This document shows, one piece after another, positions 5,269 through 5,546 of a DNA stretch of 5,546 bases. The notes beneath the pieces are model-generated. The model was not told the DNA's origin, ran no database searches, and saw only the letters and a program-made list of their open reading frames with translations. The position numbers were made by a program, and so were the translations under genes. Source of the stretch: Clostridia bacterium (GTDB taxonomy: Bacteria > Bacillota > Clostridia > Christensenellales > Borkfalkiaceae); the NCBI GenBank assembly GCA_017646945.1, contig JAGCLN010000137.1, forward strand, positions 1-5,546. The letters run 5' to 3'. Numbering within the stretch: the first letter of the stretch is position 1; each line of letters starts with the position of its first letter.

Positions 5269-5546
5269 ATGAAAGTTAAGAAAAACGATAACGTAGTAGT
5301 TCTTACGGGTAAGGATAAAGGTAAAACTGGTACTGTAATTGCGGTTATGCCCAAAGACAACAAAGTTGTAGTTGAAGGCGTAAACGTTCAATTCAAGAGT
5401 AAAAAAGCCCGTTCCGCACAGGAATCTAGCCAAATTATTAAGAGAGAAGGCGCTATTGACGCGTCTAACGTACTCGTAATTTGCGCTGCTTGTGGCAAGG
5501 CAACAAGAGTTGCTCACGCTGAAGTAGACGGCAAGAAGGTTAGAAC
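5269..5546 (+). CDS. rplX: 50S ribosomal protein L24, 3' end cut by the window
   Basis: The frame from ATG 5269 stays open to the window end: 92 full codons plus two bases. Bacterial L24 is about 100-105 residues, so roughly ten are missing. The start is supported by AAGGAG (5257-5262), which overlaps the rplN stop and lies 6 nt upstream. The KOW motif is clear in VKKNDNVVVLTGKDKGKTG (3-21), followed by VEGVNVQFKSKKA and the conserved final part GKKVR. L24 is an assembly initiator that binds the 5' part of 23S rRNA and sits near the tunnel exit. In the segment SNVLVICAACGKATRV (69-84) there is a CxxC pair where E. coli L24 has none. With only two cysteines visible, a zinc site is not shown. 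Confidence 0.97.
   Translation, partial: MKVKKNDNVVVLTGKDKGKTGTVIAVMPKDNKVVVEGVNVQFKSKKARSAQESSQIIKREGAIDASNVLVICAACGKATRVAHAEVDGKKVR

Noticed and set aside
4962..5363. Antisense open frame of 133 residues opposite rplN and rplX.
   Set aside because: Composition is unlike a real protein (repeated Asn, Ser, Phe, Cys from complementing Lys, Gly and Val codons), it has no family resemblance, and it opposes two certain genes.
1..5546. Any inserted or foreign gene, mobile element, direct-repeat array, tRNA or undescribed system within the cluster.
   Set aside because: Coding sequence is continuous, gene order is canonical, gaps are minimal and each gene has an ordinary family match; no room is left for an extra element.

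Overview
This window is an ordinary, densely packed piece of the bacterial S10-spc ribosomal protein cluster, read entirely on the + strand. It holds 13 genes in the canonical order: rpsJ (3' end only), rplC, rplD, rplW, rplB, rpsS, rplV, rpsC, rplP, rpmC, rpsQ, rplN and rplX (3' end cut off by the window). No accessory gene, mobile element, repeat array, tRNA or rRNA is visible.

The organism looks like a low-to-moderate GC member of the Bacillota, most likely a clostridial lineage. This is an inference from four things: strong purine-rich Shine-Dalgarno sites (AGGAGG/GGAGGTGA types) before nearly every gene; the S10 and spc operons joined without a gap between rpsQ and rplN; an L22 with the basic N-terminal extension I associate with Clostridia; and an L16 beginning MLMPKR. 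GC content looks near 40% by eye (not computed). All 12 visible stop codons are TAA and all 12 visible start codons are ATG. AGA is the usual arginine codon and CTT a very common leucine codon, as expected for highly expressed genes in such a genome.

Layout: 1-122 is the S10 tail. 123-190 is the only sizeable spacer (68 nt); it can fold into a weak two-tier hairpin ending at the rplC ribosome binding site. 191-2598 holds the large-subunit block L3, L4, L23, L2. 2614-4872 holds S19, L22, S3, L16, L29, S17. 4890 to the end holds L14 and L24, the start of the classical spc group. Every junction after rplC is 19 nt or less, and two (rplD/rplW and rplP/rpmC) overlap by one base as TAATG. All genes are therefore probably on one polycistronic transcript with translational coupling. 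The promoter and any leader regulation would lie upstream of the window, before rpsJ, and no internal terminator is seen.

Functionally the block supplies early- and mid-assembly proteins of both subunits: the peptidyl-transferase-neighbouring proteins L2, L3, L4 and L16, the exit-tunnel proteins L4, L22, L23, L24 and L29, the mRNA-entry protein S3, and the 30S proteins S10, S17 and S19. I found no convincing undescribed system. The points worth a second look are small: a shortened helix region in S10, the rpsJ-rplC spacer hairpin, C-terminal protein tails shaped by embedded ribosome binding sites, and a CxxC pair in L24.
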